From the NCBI RefSeq assembly GCF_000969905.1, contig NZ_CP009520.1, positions 124,001 to 188,000 of the forward strand: 64,000 nt of DNA, written 5' to 3'. The DNA is from Methanosarcina vacuolata Z-761 (GTDB lineage Archaea; Halobacteriota; Methanosarcinia; Methanosarcinales; Methanosarcinaceae). Made by a program: the position numbers and the translations under genes. How positions within the stretch are numbered: the stretch's first letter is position 1; each line of letters starts with the position of its first letter. Under the pieces are notes generated by a model. The model was not told the DNA's origin. It made no database searches and worked only from the letters and a program-made list of their open reading frames with translations. Positions 9,369 through 18,685 of the stretch are shown here, one piece after another.

Positions 9369-9871
9369 AATTTATTCTTTAAACTCACATTCCGATTTCT
9401 AATTTTTTTGTACAATTTCAAATCACAGAAGTATTATTATAATGGTTATCTATTAACGAACTGGCCAATATCAAATGATTATTATCTCAAGTTGGCAGGG
9501 GTTCAGAATGTGCATTTAAAGATGCTTTTTTTCCAGGTGCCCATTTTACTTCTAGTGTCATGGCAACTTAGTTATGATACTTCAATACATAGACAATACT
9601 TCATCTGTAGTCCCGTTCTTAATTATAATGATCCATAACTAAATTGCTTAGACACTAGTGCCGAGTCAACCGCAAAATGTCGTATAAAATCAATTGCAGT
9701 TATTAAGAATCATTGAATCCTTGATGATTGACTCAACATAGGGTGAAATGGTACAGCATTTGTATATGAGTATAAGCTTTTACGAATTTTTATTTTCTAT
9801 TTTGTGGATTTTAGGGTCTGTGATTTACAGCAGACTAAGGAATTAAAAAAGTAGGCTGGAGGGATTGGGAC
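9359..9871. other. Spacer between convergent genes, containing a MITE-like element
   Basis: About 510 bases between two convergent genes. Apart from the terminator stem and the inverted-repeat element at 9553-9658, I see only AT-rich sequence. Confidence 0.5.
9553..9658. mobile_element. MITE-like element, 106 bp, 28-bp imperfect terminal inverted repeats
   Basis: The left end (CTAGTGTC, three mismatches, then GCAA and TTAGTTATG) reappears as the reverse complement at the right end, with about 22 of 29 positions paired. The core has no coding capacity. No clear target-site duplication is visible. Confidence 0.55.
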
Positions 9872-11077
9872 TTATTTCAAAGTCTTCTCCAAAAGCTCTG
9901 AGTATATATCCACAGTCTTTTTTGCATGGGCTTCCCAGGTCAGTTCTCTCTGAATTATGCTTTTACGCCCGAGCTTCCCCATGTTTTCTCTCTGGTTTTT
10001 ATTCTCAAGCAGTTTATTAATTTTTCTGGATAATTCTTCAGGGTTTTTTGCAGGTACCAAATACCCTGTTTCCCCATCGACCATAAGTTCAGGTATCCCG
10101 CCGACGTCGGTTGCTACAACTGGAACCTCACAGGCAAGGGCTTCAAGTACTACATTTGGTCTCCCTTCAGAAAGTGAAGGCAATACGAGGATATCCGAAG
10201 CTGAGATCCAGAGCGGGATGTTCTCATGGTTTACAGGCCCAGTGAATTTAATGTGATCTGCAATTTTGAGCTCCTGTGCTCTTTTTTCCAGACTTTTTTT
10301 CAGGCCATCGTCCCTGCCTACCATAAAAAGATTGGTGTTTGTGTTCACAAAATCCTTTGCAGCTTCAATAAGGTAGTCCACACCTTTTATTTTTCTAAGG
10401 GCTCCAACAAATAGGACGATATTCTTATCTTGTGGCAGGTTTAACAGATTCCTTGCATGTGCTTTTCCTGCAGGTTTGAACTTTACGGTGTTAACACCGT
10501 TTGGAACCACATGGACCTTTTCTTCGTTTATTCCCAGATTTACTATGTGGAGCTTGAGGTCCTCGCTGACAGAAAGAATCTTATCTGCAAAATTCATTGC
10601 CTCTATAATCTGCTTTGATGTATAGGAACCTTCATAAGCAACTTTTCTTTCTATTGTTCCGAGTGCACTTATTACAAGAGGGACTTTCCATTTCTTTGCA
10701 AGTTTCATCATCCCATACCCGTCGGGATATGAGAAGTGTGCGTGGATCAGGTCTGGTTCTGGATTTATATTTTTGATTGCGTATTCGAAAATGAAGTGAG
10801 AGTACGAAAACCCTGTTATGGGATAAAAATATTTTTTGGGGACAGCATATATATAACGTGGATAATGAAGGTCATATTTTTCGGTATGCTCAATCCGAGG
10901 CAGTTTAAAAAAGTTATAATATGGAAATACGGAAAAAGGAAGGACAAAGGGTTTTGGCGAGATGACAGTAACATCTACGCCCTGGTTTGCAATTGAGTCT
11001 ATACTCTGTTTTATGAATGTCCCAAGTTGAGGGTAATACCTGTTAGGAAATTCCTGACATGCTTCCAGTACTTTCAT
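9872..11077 (-). CDS. GT4-family glycosyltransferase
   Basis: This 401-residue GT-B fold enzyme has an N-terminal acceptor domain (about 1-200) and a C-terminal nucleotide-sugar domain. Seen motifs are LGTFIKQS near residue 19, LIHAHFSYPDGYG near 110, VPNGVN near 190, GALRKIKGVDYLIEA near 225, and EGRPNVVLEALACEVPVVAT near 305, which carries the E-x7-E motif contacting the donor sugar. It is a retaining soluble or peripheral enzyme and is single-gene here, divergent from the GT4 gene at 11280. Donor and acceptor are unknown. Confidence 0.9.
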   Translation of the reverse strand: MKVLEACQEFPNRYYPQLGTFIKQSIDSIANQGVDVTVISPKPFVLPFSVFPYYNFFKLPRIEHTEKYDLHYPRYIYAVPKKYFYPITGFSYSHFIFEYAIKNINPEPDLIHAHFSYPDGYGMMKLAKKWKVPLVISALGTIERKVAYEGSYTSKQIIEAMNFADKILSVSEDLKLHIVNLGINEEKVHVVPNGVNTVKFKPAGKAHARNLLNLPQDKNIVLFVGALRKIKGVDYLIEAAKDFVNTNTNLFMVGRDDGLKKSLEKRAQELKIADHIKFTGPVNHENIPLWISASDILVLPSLSEGRPNVVLEALACEVPVVATDVGGIPELMVDGETGYLVPAKNPEELSRKINKLLENKNQRENMGKLGRKSIIQRELTWEAHAKKTVDIYSELLEKTLK

Positions 11078-11279
11078 AATCTTTTGCTCGTTTTCGATTC
11101 GGATGCATCAAAAGCAGACAGAGGAGAGAAGTAATCCTATAAATACTTCTCTGCAAAATGCATTAAATTCTTGTCCATGGATTTTATGCTAAACCCTCGT
11201 CCTTGAACTGAAAAAAATAATAAATAAAGCCATGGGATAAACTAATTAACTACTTTTGCTATTCTGGTAACCGGCTACT

Positions 11280-12464
11280 ATGTTTAAAAAAGTAAATAAT
11301 ATTTTCCTGGTTTATTACGGTTCTTTCAATGCTAAATCAGGTTCGAATATCCACATTCTAGAACTTCTGAAAAATTTAAAAAAATATACTGATATAGTCC
11401 TGTTTGCACCCGGACAGAAGAGTGTAGACCGCACTCTTCCAGGGATAAAATGCGTGCCTGTAATAGACAATAAATATCTTGTACAGCCCTCTTACGAATT
11501 CATGCTTTCTTTTTACCTTCTTTATTCTTGCATAAGAAATAGGCCTGACGTGCTCTATCTTCGCCAGAATTCTTTTCCGTTCTTTCCTATACTTCTATGT
11601 AATATTCTAAAAATTCCTTCCATAGTAGAAGTTAATGGGATAGTTCTGGATGAGTTAAAGGTCGATCCAAATTCACAGTCTTTTGCGTATAGAGTTTTCT
11701 CTCATCTTGCACTCAGGTCTGAAAACTTTAATTACAGGCACTGCGACAGAATTGTTTCAGTCACGGATAAACTCAGGGACGAACTTGTGAGACTATACTC
11801 AGTTCCTGAGAGCAAAATCTATGTTATTAACAATGGGGCAAATACTGATGTATTCAAGCCTCTGGATTCCAAACAGACCAGAGAGAAGCTGCAGCTTGAA
11901 AACTCAAAAAAGTACATATGCTTTGTCGGGAACCTTGCAGCCTGGCAGGGAGTTGAATATCTAATTCATGCCTCTCCTTTGATTCTGGAGAAATGTCCTG
12001 ATGCTCATTTCCTTGTTGTAGGAGACGGAGTTATGAAGGAGAAACTGATGGAAATAGCTTCTAGGTTAGGGCTTTCGGATAAATTTACTTTCACCGGAAG
12101 AATTCCCTACGAACAGGTTCCTCTCTACATCAACGCGGCTGATGTTTGCGTTGCTCCTTTCATCAAGGAAAGAAACTCAAAAATAGGACTTTCAGCATTG
12201 AAAACTTATGAGTACCTTGCCTGTGGAAAGCCTATTGTGGCAAGCGGTATTTCGGGAGTCAAAGATTTAATTGAAGCTTCAGATGGCGGAATTTCCGTAA
12301 CTCCTGAAGATCCTGAACAACTTGCGATTGCTGTAGTCAAATTACTTCTCGATGAAAATACCCGAGCTCTTATGGGAGAGAAAGGCCGAAGATATGTCGT
12401 TGAGAATCACAGCTGGGACGGAGTTGCAAGGAAAATTCTTGACATATGCAAAGATATTATTTAA
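11280..12464 (+). CDS. GT4-family glycosyltransferase
   Basis: This 394-residue GT-B enzyme starts MFKKVNNIFLVYYG. It carries VPVIDNKYLV near residue 60, the hinge motif NNGANTDVFKP near 185, GNLAAWQGVEYLI near 220 and the C-terminal E-x7-E-like region with KTYEYLACGKPIVAS near 310. It is closely similar to the protein at 31590-32810 (shared GNLAxWQGVEYLI, VVGDGVMK, INAxDxCxAPF and GLSxLKxYEYxACGKP patterns), so the two are paralogs within this island. It probably extends a surface polysaccharide repeat unit. No clear ribosome binding site precedes the ATG, but the frame starts where the family starts. Confidence 0.9.
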   Translation: MFKKVNNIFLVYYGSFNAKSGSNIHILELLKNLKKYTDIVLFAPGQKSVDRTLPGIKCVPVIDNKYLVQPSYEFMLSFYLLYSCIRNRPDVLYLRQNSFPFFPILLCNILKIPSIVEVNGIVLDELKVDPNSQSFAYRVFSHLALRSENFNYRHCDRIVSVTDKLRDELVRLYSVPESKIYVINNGANTDVFKPLDSKQTREKLQLENSKKYICFVGNLAAWQGVEYLIHASPLILEKCPDAHFLVVGDGVMKEKLMEIASRLGLSDKFTFTGRIPYEQVPLYINAADVCVAPFIKERNSKIGLSALKTYEYLACGKPIVASGISGVKDLIEASDGGISVTPEDPEQLAIAVVKLLLDENTRALMGEKGRRYVVENHSWDGVARKILDICKDII

Positions 12465-13217
12465 TTAACTCTTTGTAACTTGTAAAAAGAAAGTCTACAG
12501 CTTTATTCATGGCTGTATTCATAAAACAAACGCAGGCTGAGATAGTATTTTTTGTAACTTACGGCATTTTACGGCTTGAGTAAACTACCAATCTTCAATC
12601 CTGCAATTCTTCATTATTTGCTAATATTACAGCGCTGCTGTAACAGAGTTCGGCAACTATGTGATATTTATCCATGTGTCTTCGGTTAAGGAATCATTTA
12701 ACCATAACATGGCTACTAAAATTATTTACACATCTTGATTTACTTTACAGGTTTACAGAAAAACATGATAATAGTAACATTTTTCTAATAGATCGTATCT
12801 TAACCAATGACGAATGGATATTTATCTTAATTGCACTGTTTATTGCAAGGGGTTAATTAGAAACTAACAATAAATTCACTCTTTTCTCAAGATGAATTTG
12901 TGTAATTTGGAAAACTGTAATTTGGAAAACTTAACCTGAGAAACAGGCGATTTATTTTGAATTCTTTACTATAGCATCTTGTCTGGCAGTGTACCGAAAG
13001 TTCTATGAGTTATTAGTTCAGTACTTTTTCTCACATCTTTAAACTCATATAACTATCTTTTATAAAAATTTGACAAACAGTATGAAAAAACGGCCGAATT
13101 TGTAAATATTTTTTGTAAGTGTTCTTAAATTCTGCGACTGTATACGCTGTTACTACACAAATATCTATCTAACAGAAATAATTATGAATTTTTGTAATGA
13201 TTAATACTAAATCATTT
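12465..13217. other. Non-coding spacer with hairpins and a decayed beta-helix gene leader
   Basis: No supported gene. A perfect 7-bp stem (TTACAGC/GCTGTAA) lies at 12627-12643. A bulged hairpin (CCATGT and GGTTAA pairing with TTAACC and ACATGG) lies at 12672-12712. From about 12930 the sequence resembles the leader of the downstream beta-helix genes (for example CCTGAGAAACAGGCGATTTA), leading into the gene fragment at 13220. Confidence 0.45.
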
Positions 13218-13219
13218 CG

Positions 13220-13291
13220 ATGTTAAAACGAGAATTAGGAATCTTTTTATCGATGGGTTGCCTTATCCTTAAAGGTGTTATTATATATTAA
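13220..13291 (+). pseudogene. 5' fragment of a disaggregatase-type beta-helix gene
   Basis: The ATG at 13220 opens MLKRELGIFLSMGCLILKG and meets a stop (TAA) within about 24 codons. This matches the signal peptide of the complete gene at 15874 (MLKRELGIFFLVSCLILAS) almost residue for residue and also at the nucleotide level. Nothing of the mature protein follows; about 230 bases later the intact gene at 13518 begins. I read this as the leftover of a sixth tandem copy. Confidence 0.7.
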
Positions 13292-13517
13292 CCCTTTACG
13301 CTTTCAAAAATTAATTTGCGTATATAAAGCCTTTAAATTCTGAAAGGATCTAATGTTTGTAATATCTTGCCCAATATATCTGAAAATATGGGCAAACTTC
13401 CTCAAATTTTTAGCAAACAATTGTAATTTTTGCGGAGGTGTGGACACGTTACTGCACAAATATTTAATTATCAAAAATATTAATAAATTTTATTCTGATC
13501 ACCTTAAGATGATCCCG

Positions 13518-14993
13518 ATGTCAAAACGAGAATTTGGACTCCTTTTATTGGTAAGTTGCCTTATTCTTGCAAGCGTTCCTACTGCTTTATGCCAAAGTCC
13601 TGCGCCAACTGTTTATGTTGCAGGAGATGGTAGTGGAGATTTTAACTGCGATGGAAAAGATGATCATGTACAGATAAATCAGGCTCTTAAGTTTGTGGCT
13701 GATAACTCTGAATATACCACTGTCCACCTTAAAGGTCCGTTTACGTATGTTATTAACAATACTCTTCTCATCGGCAGCAATACTATTCTTGAAGGTGATT
13801 CGACTGCTGTGATCAAACTGGTTGATCACGCAGGCTGGGTTACAATGAAACCTTTGATCCAGCAGATGAGTAGTTCCGGAAATAATAACATTGTAATAAG
13901 AGGTTTCGAGGTTGATGGAAACCATGACGGTAATTACGATCAAAAAAAATATCCTAAGGGTAAAGGGTTCTATAATGTGATGTACTTCCTTTATTGCAAT
14001 AACGTAACCGTATACGATATGTACATGCACGACGGGCTCGGAGACGGACTGAGGATAAAATATGGCAAGAACGTCCAGTTTTATAACAACAAGATATACA
14101 AGCTCGGACACGACGGTATGTTTGCGATTCAGTGTCAGAATGTAGAGGCCTGGAATAATATAATAACTTGCAGGACTAACAGTGGTCTTAGAATCTGGAA
14201 CTCAAATGATGTAAAACTCCATGATAATTTCATCGATTCTTTCTACGATTGGAGCGCAGGCGGCCCGGGCATTCAGGTAGAAAAGTCTTCAGGTGCTATG
14301 GATGATATTGAGATCTACAATAATATGATCAATAATACCTACGGCCCTGGTATCTGGCTTTTCAACTATGATACCTCTGCTACCAAAGACGAGGGGAAAA
14401 ATGTCTATATCCATCACAACATTTTCTATGACACGGGCACCAATCCTAGCATTACCTGGGTTGGGGGTATCTTGGGAAGTGGATTCCATGATACACTTAT
14501 AGAAAATAATGTCTTTGACAGTGCATATAATGTTGCCATTGTCAGCATGAGTCCCGAAGGTTTTTTCTCAAATTATACGTCAGAATACACAACAATTGTC
14601 CGCAACAATATAATTGTAAATACCCAGAAGCGTACAAAAAGTCCGAGCGGAACAGGATATGGAATTGCCAATTACCTACCTGAAACACATTCCTTTGAGA
14701 TTGCATATAATTGCCTTTACAATAACTCAGCGGGTAACTATAAAGACTGCACCTCGAAAGCCGATATCCACATAAGGCCATTATTTGTAGACCAGGAAAA
14801 CCATGATTACCACCTTCAATCAAGAGGTGGAAGTTGGAACGGGAAAACATGGGTTAAATACAAAGTGAGTTCTCCATGTATTGATACCGGATATCCATCT
14901 GCTGACTATTCCAATGAACCTGAAGATAACGGAAACAGGATCAATATCGGAAGGTATGGGAACACAATCTATGCATCGAAATCAAAGCACTGA
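13518..14993 (+). CDS. Secreted right-handed beta-helix protein, disaggregatase family, single-domain
   Basis: This 491-residue protein has a signal peptide at about 1-25 (MSKREFGLLLLVSCLILASV) and then a parallel beta-helix to residue 485, with many NNx-I/V turns and a conserved block ITCRTNSGLRIWNSN near 215. The mature start has a Ca-binding-like DFNCDGKDD loop. The domain matches the disaggregatase-associated family of Methanosarcina, whose characterised member cleaves the methanochondroitin matrix and frees single cells. This copy ends straight after the helix and lacks the Ig-like and disaggregatase-repeat modules seen at 18686. The start at 13518 matches the paralogs; the frame is open back to 13353. 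A TATA-like box lies near 13320. Confidence 0.85.
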   Translation: MSKREFGLLLLVSCLILASVPTALCQSPAPTVYVAGDGSGDFNCDGKDDHVQINQALKFVADNSEYTTVHLKGPFTYVINNTLLIGSNTILEGDSTAVIKLVDHAGWVTMKPLIQQMSSSGNNNIVIRGFEVDGNHDGNYDQKKYPKGKGFYNVMYFLYCNNVTVYDMYMHDGLGDGLRIKYGKNVQFYNNKIYKLGHDGMFAIQCQNVEAWNNIITCRTNSGLRIWNSNDVKLHDNFIDSFYDWSAGGPGIQVEKSSGAMDDIEIYNNMINNTYGPGIWLFNYDTSATKDEGKNVYIHHNIFYDTGTNPSITWVGGILGSGFHDTLIENNVFDSAYNVAIVSMSPEGFFSNYTSEYTTIVRNNIIVNTQKRTKSPSGTGYGIANYLPETHSFEIAYNCLYNNSAGNYKDCTSKADIHIRPLFVDQENHDYHLQSRGGSWNGKTWVKYKVSSPCIDTGYPSADYSNEPEDNGNRINIGRYGNTIYASKSKH

Positions 14994-15194
14994 TGCATCG
15001 ATATGTTTATCGTTTCTTATATTGCGAATCCAGAGACTTGAGGTTGCATTTAAATTAACATTGATATAAGTGCCATAGCCGTTAGGAAAAACTAGACACG
15101 CGTTAAAAATTATATCCGGGAGGGATTTGAAAAAGATTCTGTATAACTTTAACGATATCATTTGATTGTATTCTTAATGATATTGCAAAGGCTG

Positions 15195-15335
15195 TCTCAA
15201 AACGACATTCAATTCTATAATTGGGATGATTCATTGATGGTAGGGGTTCAACCCTGCGTAAATTTTGGGATGATTTCCGGCTGAATTAAGTCAAAAATGT
15301 TTCCCCCAATTATAGAAATTGTTGGAGTTTTGAGA
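15195..15335. mobile_element. MITE-like element, about 141 bp, with terminal inverted repeats
   Basis: The left end has TCTCAAAAC followed by CTATAATTGGG twenty bases in. The right end, read in reverse complement, has TCTCAAAAC and CTATAATTGGG at nearly the same spacing. This gives an inverted repeat of roughly 32 bp with a few mismatches and one gap. There is no coding capacity and no clear target duplication. Confidence 0.6.
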
Positions 15336-15443
15336 TCTCCCGTAATGTTACTAAAGCTGTTTCTGACTTCGGGCCTGGCTAAAATCTTTATAGACTCTTC
15401 TTTTCATTTTACAAACTGATTAAAAATTCAAAAAGACTGCCAA

Positions 15444-15873
15444 AATATTTTTATAACATAGTGATTTAGTTCATAGTGTTGGCTATAGAAATTATTAAAG
15501 TGTTTATAGTGTTGACTATTAAAATTATTAAAGGCTAATACTCAATTTATTCACTATGATCCTTGGGGGGACTTAGATGAATTTGAGGAATTAGCCTGAA
15601 ATAAAGGGTGATTTCTTCTGGATTCCTTTGTTCCTTTGATAGGATTTAGTAGTTTTTGCTATGAACAATTTCTCTAAGAATTTCTATAGTCTTGAATGTT
15701 GGAGAGTGGATACTATTTGAAAAATCTCATCCATTATTCAATGAACTGAGTAAGAAATTTGTCTAATTATTTGACAGGCAATTTTAATTTTGTAGACAGA
15801 TGGGTACTTTTTGCCCAGCACTTACTCTGTAAATATTTTAATATACTTTTTATAGTAGTCTCAGGTGATATAG
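15444..15873 (+). promoter_or_regulatory. Long leader shared with the 18686 gene
   Basis: This region aligns along its length to 18279-18685. Shared blocks include AATATTTTTATAACAT (TATA-like), GTGTTGGCTATAGA, GGCTAATACTCA, TTCACTATG and TCTATAG-CTTGAA. It implies a 5' leader of close to 400 bases kept in both copies. A short internal duplication (TAGTGTTGGCTAT / TAGTGTTGACTAT, 32 bases apart) is unique to this copy. The ATG at 15874 has AGGTGAT just upstream. Confidence 0.55.
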
Positions 15874-17919
15874 ATGCTAAAAAGAGAATTAGGGATCTTT
15901 TTCTTGGTAAGTTGCCTTATTCTTGCAAGTATTCCTACTGCTTTATGCCGAAGTCCTGCACCAACTGTTTATGTTGCAGGAGATGGGAGTGGGGATTTTA
16001 ATTGCGATGGAAAAGATGATCATGTACAGATAAATCAGGCCCTTAAGTTTGTAGCAGGTAACTCTAAATATACTACTGTCCACCTCAAAGGTCCTTTTAC
16101 TTATGTTATTGACGATACTCTTCTCATTGGTAGCAATACTATTCTTGAAGGGGATTCAAATGCTGTTATCAAACTGGCTAACAACGCAGGTTGGGTTACA
16201 ATGAAACCTATGATCCAGCAGATGAGCAGTTCCGGAAATAAAAACATTGTAATAAGAGGGTTCGAGGTTAATGGAAACCATGACGGTAATCCCAAAGTTT
16301 CTAAGGGTAAAGGGTACTATAATGTAATTTACTTTACTAAGTGTAGTAATGTAAAAGTATACAACATGTATATGCACGATGGACTCGGCGATGGGCTGAG
16401 GATAAAATCCGGAAATAATATTCAATTTTATAACAACAAGATATACAAGCTCGGGCACGACGGTTTGTTTGCAATTGAGTGTCAAAACGTAGAGGCCTGG
16501 AAGAATACAATAACCTGCAGGACTAACAGTGGTCTGCGAATCTGGAACTCAAACCATGTAAAATTCCATGACAATGTAATTAATTCTTTCTACCACTGGA
16601 GTGCAGGCGGCCCGGGCATTCAGATCGAAAAGTCTGCAGGTGTTATGGATGATATAGAGATCTATGATAATACTATCTCTAACACCTATGGCCCAGGCAT
16701 CTGGATTTTCAACTATGACACCTCTGCTACCAAAGACAAAGGGAAAAATGTCCATATCTATCATAATGCCTTCTACGGGACAGGCACCAATCCTAGCATT
16801 ACCTGGGTTGGGGGTATTGTAGCCAGTGGGTTCCATGATACTCTAATTGAAAATAATGTTTTTGACGGCGTATATCATGCTGCTGTTATTCACATGTATC
16901 CAGAAGTTTATTCTCCAAAGTACTCGTCAAAATACACAACAATTGTCCGTAACAACATAATTGTAAATACTCAAAAACGTACAAAGTCTCCTAGTGGGAC
17001 AGGGTATGCAGTGATCAATTACATCACTAAAAACCATGTTTTTGTGTTGGAGAATAATTGCCTTTACAAGAACTCAGCAGGCAAATATAAAGGCTGCACT
17101 TCGAAATCTGACCTCTACTTAAACCCATTATTTGTAAACCAGAAAAAACATGATTATCACCTCCAGTCAGTTGCAGGTCACTGGAATGGGAAAAAATGGG
17201 TTAAGGACAAAGTTAGTTCTCCCTGTATTGATGCCGGATACGCCTCTTCGGACTATTCTAAAGAACCTGAAAATAATGGAAATAGGATTAACATAGGCAG
17301 ATATGGAAACACAATCTATGCTTCACTGTCATCCACACAAGTAAAGACTGTTCAGTCTTTGTTAACAGACTCAATCTCTGAATATACAAATGAGACTGAT
17401 GAAAATGAGACTGATGAAAATGAGACTGATGAAAATGAGACTGATGAAAATGAGACTGATGAAAATGAGATTGATGAGGATCTTAACTTTACGGAGGAAA
17501 TTTTTGACGAGGACGAAGATAATTTCACATACTCCGAAGATCTTTCTGTCGATACACAGGGTCCGGTTATTGAATCAATTCCCGAAACTACAGTTAAGAT
17601 TGGAGAAACTTTGAACTTTACAGTGAAAACGTCTGATGTGAATGGAGGCAATCTTACCTTTTCAGCATCTGATCTTCCTGCAGGCGCAAGTTTTGACAAA
17701 ACAGGGGTTTTTAGCTGGACGCCTTCAAACGGACAGGAAGGGGTATACACTGTATCTTTTGAGGTAAGCGATGGCATTTTCAACGATTCTGAAGTTGCGA
17801 TAATAAGTGTGGTTGAAGAAGCCGCTTTGAACCTTTCTAACGCGTACGACACCTACCTTTACGAAGTATCTCCTGAAGGCCTTTGTTTGAGCAATTTATC
17901 TCTCGGATTGGAGGAATGA
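15874..17919 (+). CDS. Secreted beta-helix protein, disaggregatase family, with acidic repeat linker and truncated C-terminus
   Basis: This 681-residue protein has a signal peptide at 1-25, a parallel beta-helix at about 28-490, an acidic linker at about 505-560 that begins with five NETDE repeats, and a cadherin/He-PIG-like Ig domain at about 564-650 (LPAGASFDKTGVFSWTP). The last 30 residues start like a disaggregatase repeat (YDTYLYEVSPEG) but end at a TGA where the homologous gene at 18686 continues for over 370 residues. Nucleotide alignment to that gene suggests a one-base deletion near 17899 that shifted the frame. The enzyme domain is intact, so it may still act, without its C-terminal modules. 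It is probably exported and acts on the cell matrix. Confidence 0.83.
   Translation: MLKRELGIFFLVSCLILASIPTALCRSPAPTVYVAGDGSGDFNCDGKDDHVQINQALKFVAGNSKYTTVHLKGPFTYVIDDTLLIGSNTILEGDSNAVIKLANNAGWVTMKPMIQQMSSSGNKNIVIRGFEVNGNHDGNPKVSKGKGYYNVIYFTKCSNVKVYNMYMHDGLGDGLRIKSGNNIQFYNNKIYKLGHDGLFAIECQNVEAWKNTITCRTNSGLRIWNSNHVKFHDNVINSFYHWSAGGPGIQIEKSAGVMDDIEIYDNTISNTYGPGIWIFNYDTSATKDKGKNVHIYHNAFYGTGTNPSITWVGGIVASGFHDTLIENNVFDGVYHAAVIHMYPEVYSPKYSSKYTTIVRNNIIVNTQKRTKSPSGTGYAVINYITKNHVFVLENNCLYKNSAGKYKGCTSKSDLYLNPLFVNQKKHDYHLQSVAGHWNGKKWVKDKVSSPCIDAGYASSDYSKEPENNGNRINIGRYGNTIYASLSSTQVKTVQSLLTDSISEYTNETDENETDENETDENETDENETDENEIDEDLNFTEEIFDEDEDNFTYSEDLSVDTQGPVIESIPETTVKIGETLNFTVKTSDVNGGNLTFSASDLPAGASFDKTGVFSWTPSNGQEGVYTVSFEVSDGIFNDSEVAIISVVEEAALNLSNAYDTYLYEVSPEGLCLSNLSLGLEE
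17387..17472 (+). repeat. 15-bp coding minisatellite (NETDE repeats)
   Basis: The 15-base unit AATGAGACTGATGAA is repeated about five times in frame, followed by one degenerate copy (NEIDE). It encodes an acidic, probably disordered, Ca-attracting linker between the helix and the Ig-like domain. The near-perfect repetition suggests copy number can change by slippage. Confidence 0.9.
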
Positions 17920-18278
17920 CTGATGCTTAGTAAGTTCTAAACCAAAAAACTCGCAGTCTGTGGTAAAACCAGCTCTGTTGAATCAATTCTAAATTGTGTA
18001 AATAAAGCAAGTTCTCAGAAAAATGGTCGGAATATCTTAAGAACGCAGTTAGAATGGAGTTGCAAGAATGGAATTGGAGCAATATGATCTGACAATACTT
18101 TTATGATATGTCAGAGTTTTACTCCTAACTTCCACATTCTTCTCCAACTTTTATGTTTTTTTTGTATGGTGTTTTCTCTTTCTACAAATTCATTCTTTCT
18201 GCAAATTTATTCTTTCTACAAATTTATTTGTTCTCTCTAACACTATGCAACTCTTTAAATATTTATCAAGTTTGCACA
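17920..18278. other. Non-coding spacer downstream of the truncated gene
   Basis: No gene. It includes runs of near-repeats (TTCTTTCTGCAAATTTATTCTTTCTACAAATT region, 18185-18230). I find little recognisable remainder of the lost disaggregatase repeats. Confidence 0.4.
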
Positions 18279-18685
18279 AATATTTTTATAACATTACAAT
18301 ATAGTTTACAGTGTTGGCTATAGATCTTTAATTAAGGGCTAATACTCAGACCGTTCACTATGTTTCATGGGAGGATTTGGTGAAGTCGAGAATTGGCCTG
18401 AAAATCAGGGAGATTTATTCTGAGTCCCTTATTCATTGCATTTTATCGGATTCAATATTTTTTGCCATGAATAAATTCTCCGGAACTTTTCTATAGCCTT
18501 GAACGTCTGAGAGTGAGCACTATCTAAAAAACATTATTCACTTTATGAGAATCAGAATATTAAGTTTAAGCAAATTTTTGATAAATAGTAACAAATTTTA
18601 TGGGGATATTGATACGTCACCACATGAACATCTACCTACCAAAATTAACAATATGCGCTGTTGTGATCAATCCCAGATAATCCCG
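18279..18685 (+). promoter_or_regulatory. Long leader shared with the 15874 gene
   Basis: Homologous to 15444-15873 (see that entry), with the TATA-like box at about 18283-18292. The conserved region runs up to the start codon region, where ATCCCGATG precedes the ATG, as it does for the gene at 13518. Confidence 0.55.

Larger units (their letters stand above)
14994..15873. other. Spacer with a MITE-like element and the leader of the next beta-helix gene
   Basis: The first half holds an inverted-repeat element (15195-15335). The second half, from about 15444, is homologous to the region upstream of the 18686 gene. No other coding region is supported. Confidence 0.5.

Noticed and set aside
9267-9638. 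123-codon frame overlapping the end of the 7379 gene
   Set aside because: Overlaps a strong gene in another frame and then runs through the terminator and the inverted-repeat element.
9660-9735. GAGTCAA motifs facing each other considered as another mobile element
   Set aside because: Only about 7-8 bases match, too few to separate from chance.
12674-12856. 60-codon frame
   Set aside because: Starts inside a hairpin, with no ribosome binding site or recognisable domain.
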